NCBI GenBank assembly: GCA_965363675.1 | Contig: CBDTTW010000003.1 | Coordinates: forward strand, 1 to 42,213 | DNA from: CBDTTW01 sp965363675 | Lineage (GTDB): Bacteria > Bacteroidota > Rhodothermia > Rhodothermales > DASSAV01 | DNA length: 42,213 nt | Reading direction: 5' to 3' | Part shown: piece by piece, positions 40,628 to 42,213 of the stretch | Numbering within the stretch: the first letter of the stretch is position 1 | Layout of the letters: the number at the start of each line of letters is the position of its first letter | The notes under the pieces: generated by a model | What the model was told of the DNA's origin: nothing | The model's database searches: none | Seen by the model: the letters and a program-made list of their open reading frames with translations, nothing else | Program-made: the position numbers and the translations under genes

Positions 40628-41381
40628 CGATCCAGACGGGGGTTCCGCTGATGTGGGAGGCCCGGTCCGAGGCCAGGAACAGCACGAGCTGCGCCACCTG
40701 CTCCGAGGCGCCGGGCTTGCCGTCGGTGAGCGGGATTTCGCCTTCGGGAAACTCGACCGGCTCCTCGGCTTCTTCGGTGTCGCGGCGCGTTGTGTTGTCG
40801 TCTACGTGGGTGGCGATGGCGCCGGGGCAAATGGCGTTCACGCGGATCTTGTGCTTTGCCAGTTCGAGGGCGGCCATTTGCATGAAGGCGATCTGCCCCG
40901 CCTTCGACGACGAGTACGCGCTTGCCCCGGCATTGCTGAACATGCGCGTGCCGTTGACCGACGAGGTGATGATGATGGAGCCGCCCTGCTCCTTGAGCAG
41001 CGGCAACGCGTACTTGACCGTGTAGAACGTGCCCGTAAGGTTAATGTCGATGGTTTTCTTCCACTCGTCGTCGGTGATCTCGTCGATGGGCGCCCAGACG
41101 CCGTTGATGCCCGCATGGGCGAAGACGATGTCGAGGCGGCCCCAGTGCTCGCGGACGCGGCTGTAGGCGGCCTGCATGGCCGAGGCGTCGGAGATGTCGG
41201 CGGTGTGCGGCAGGCAGACCCCGCCGGCGGCCTCGATGTCGCGGGCGACGCTGCGCAGCTCGCCCTCGGTGCGACCGATAATCATGACGCGCGCTCCTTC
41301 GCGCGCGAACAGCTTGGCCGTAGCCTCGCCGATGCCTGAACCGCCGCCCGTAATGACGGCCGTTTTTCCGCTCAGCTCCAT
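40599..41381 (-). CDS. Short-chain dehydrogenase/reductase (SDR)
   Basis: A 260-residue classical SDR. The cofactor loop TGGGSGIG is at 11-18, the IGRTEGEL stretch (35-42) suggests NADP(H) preference through R37, and FAHAG replaces NNAG. The catalytic residues are S140 or S141 (ITSSVNG), Y156 and K160 (YSSSK), with N114 in DINLTG. A stretch of about 25 residues (DDNTTRRDTEEAEEPVEFPE) is inserted before the cap region. The substrate is unknown. It is the first gene of the pair with the ion channel and starts 195 bp from the divergent acidic protein gene. Confidence 0.92.
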   Translation of the reverse strand: MELSGKTAVITGGGSGIGEATAKLFAREGARVMIIGRTEGELRSVARDIEAAGGVCLPHTADISDASAMQAAYSRVREHWGRLDIVFAHAGINGVWAPIDEITDDEWKKTIDINLTGTFYTVKYALPLLKEQGGSIIITSSVNGTRMFSNAGASAYSSSKAGQIAFMQMAALELAKHKIRVNAICPGAIATHVDDNTTRRDTEEAEEPVEFPEGEIPLTDGKPGASEQVAQLVLFLASDRASHISGTPVWIDGAQSLLQG

Positions 41382-41576
41382 GATGGTTTCTCGTTAGATA
41401 GCCGGTGTGGAAGCCCCAAAGGTGCGCACGAATGCCCCCAAACGATCTGGAAGAGTTGTGAACCTTGAGGAAACTCCGGGGAACCCCAAAAACCGCCGCT
41501 TCGGAAGAACGTCAAACGGAAACACGCAGGCCGGGCAGGCTGCTTTTTACCCTGAGATTTGACCGAGAGGCATACC

Positions 41577-41936
41577 ATGGCCGATCCCAATACATCGACG
41601 AATGTGCACGGACCGGATTCGCAGCGGCCGGACGTGGAAGGCGGCGACCGCGACGCGGGCGCGTATGAGACGGGGGTAGACGCGCCGGGCGGCGGCGCCT
41701 CGGGCATCGGGCGCGGCGCCGAGGGCGCGCCGGAGACGCGGCGCGAAGGCGAGGGGGCCCCGACGCAGCAGCAAATGGAGCAAACGGGCACCGGGCAGTA
41801 CGTCTCGCGAGGGGCCGCGGACGAGGCCGAAGCCGAAGCGCACGCCGACGCCGACCAGGCGATGATCGAGCGCATGGGTCGCGGCGACGCCGAGGCCGAT
41901 GCCCCTGCCGACGACGACCGCGAGGTCAACCGCTAA
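41577..41936 (+). CDS. Acidic, probably disordered small protein
   Basis: A 119-residue protein rich in Asp, Glu, Gly and Ala, with almost no large hydrophobic residues (for example GGGASGIGRGAEGAPETRRE and ADEAEAEAHADADQAMIERM). GAGAGG stands before the ATG. It is likely intrinsically disordered; such proteins can act in desiccation, osmotic or salt stress, but nothing here proves that. It is followed after 34 bp by a membrane protein gene, so the two could be co-transcribed. No family is recognised. Confidence 0.7.
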   Translation: MADPNTSTNVHGPDSQRPDVEGGDRDAGAYETGVDAPGGGASGIGRGAEGAPETRREGEGAPTQQQMEQTGTGQYVSRGAADEAEAEAHADADQAMIERMGRGDAEADAPADDDREVNR

Positions 41937-41970
41937 CGAAACCCCTGTCGAACGCTAACCCCTCCGCACT

Positions 41971-42213
41971 ATGGCAACATCCTTTCAGCCCGAGCGCCCG
42001 CATGGCACGGCCTACAACTCGTCGGGTCGCTCCACGATCATCTGGATCGCCGTGATCAGCGCCCTGCTGGTCGTGATGCTTTTTGCATACGGCCTGCCGC
42101 ACGCCGACATGGGGTACGAATCGAGCTGGATCGTCACGCTCGGCGCGGGCCTCGTGACGCTGGCGCTCGTGCTCGGCATCGGCTTCTGGCGGCAGGGCCG
42201 CTCCACGACGGCC
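41971..42213 (+). CDS. Small membrane protein, open at the right edge
   Basis: The first 81 codons of a gene cut by the window end. It starts MATSFQPERPHGTAYNSSG, then TM1 (STIIWIAVISALLVVMLFAY) and TM2 (IVTLGAGLVTLALVLGIGFW), followed by RQGRSTTA. No stop codon is seen. It follows the acidic protein gene closely. No family is recognised from this part. Confidence 0.7.
   Translation, partial: MATSFQPERPHGTAYNSSGRSTIIWIAVISALLVVMLFAYGLPHADMGYESSWIVTLGAGLVTLALVLGIGFWRQGRSTTA

Overview
The window is 42.2 kb of GC-rich bacterial chromosome, densely packed with genes on both strands. I see no rRNA, tRNA, CRISPR array, transposase or phage gene. The gene content points to the Bacteroidota/Rhodothermota group, most likely a Rhodothermales-like lineage. 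Supporting features are a calcineurin-like phosphatase joined to a C-terminal outer-membrane barrel, an HD domain fused to a Pycsar-type (DUF5706) membrane effector domain, DUF4112, a DUF1080 lipoprotein, many lipoprotein signals, and a PNPA motif in a secreted protein. This placement is inferred from gene content; no marker gene is present.

Layout. Positions 1-4384 are a leftward run of six closely spaced genes: HD-PycTM membrane protein, small conserved protein, sensor kinase, OmpR-type regulator, cupin, and a Gfo/Idh/MocA oxidoreductase cut by the left edge. Positions 4463-12594 run rightward: SdiA-regulated-like lipoprotein, the 1297-residue phosphatase/kinase-like/barrel protein, a GAF protein and a lipoprotein. 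They meet a leftward GAF histidine kinase (12604-14079). Positions 14336-22082 hold DUF4112, a duplicated NTF2-like secreted protein, DUF1080, TerB, a membrane-anchored transglycosylase-like protein, two small helical proteins and a seven-haem TPR cytochrome lipoprotein.

Positions 22420-28013 are an accessory-looking zone of small genes around rfbA-rfbC. It holds three small proteins that seem related, an HEAGH membrane protein, a degenerate receiver domain, DUF6504, a Cys-rich small protein and a DUF892 ferritin-like protein. Two copies of a ~70 bp intergenic repeat lie here. Positions 28346-42213 carry envelope and transport genes: TerC overlapping a CNNM/CorC protein, a PH-domain protein, TatA, DedA, an ExuT-like MFS carrier and an MMPL/RND exporter preceded by a tandem palindromic repeat. 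These are followed by a dioxygenase/hydrolase pair resembling MhqO/MhqD, a secreted protein, a K+ channel-like protein, an SDR enzyme, an acidic disordered protein and a membrane protein cut by the right edge.

The best candidates for something new are the HD-PycTM protein heading a two-component operon with no cyclase in view, and the three-part phosphatase/kinase-like/barrel protein. Next are the paired operator-like repeats before the MMPL gene and the small-protein trio with its intergenic repeat.
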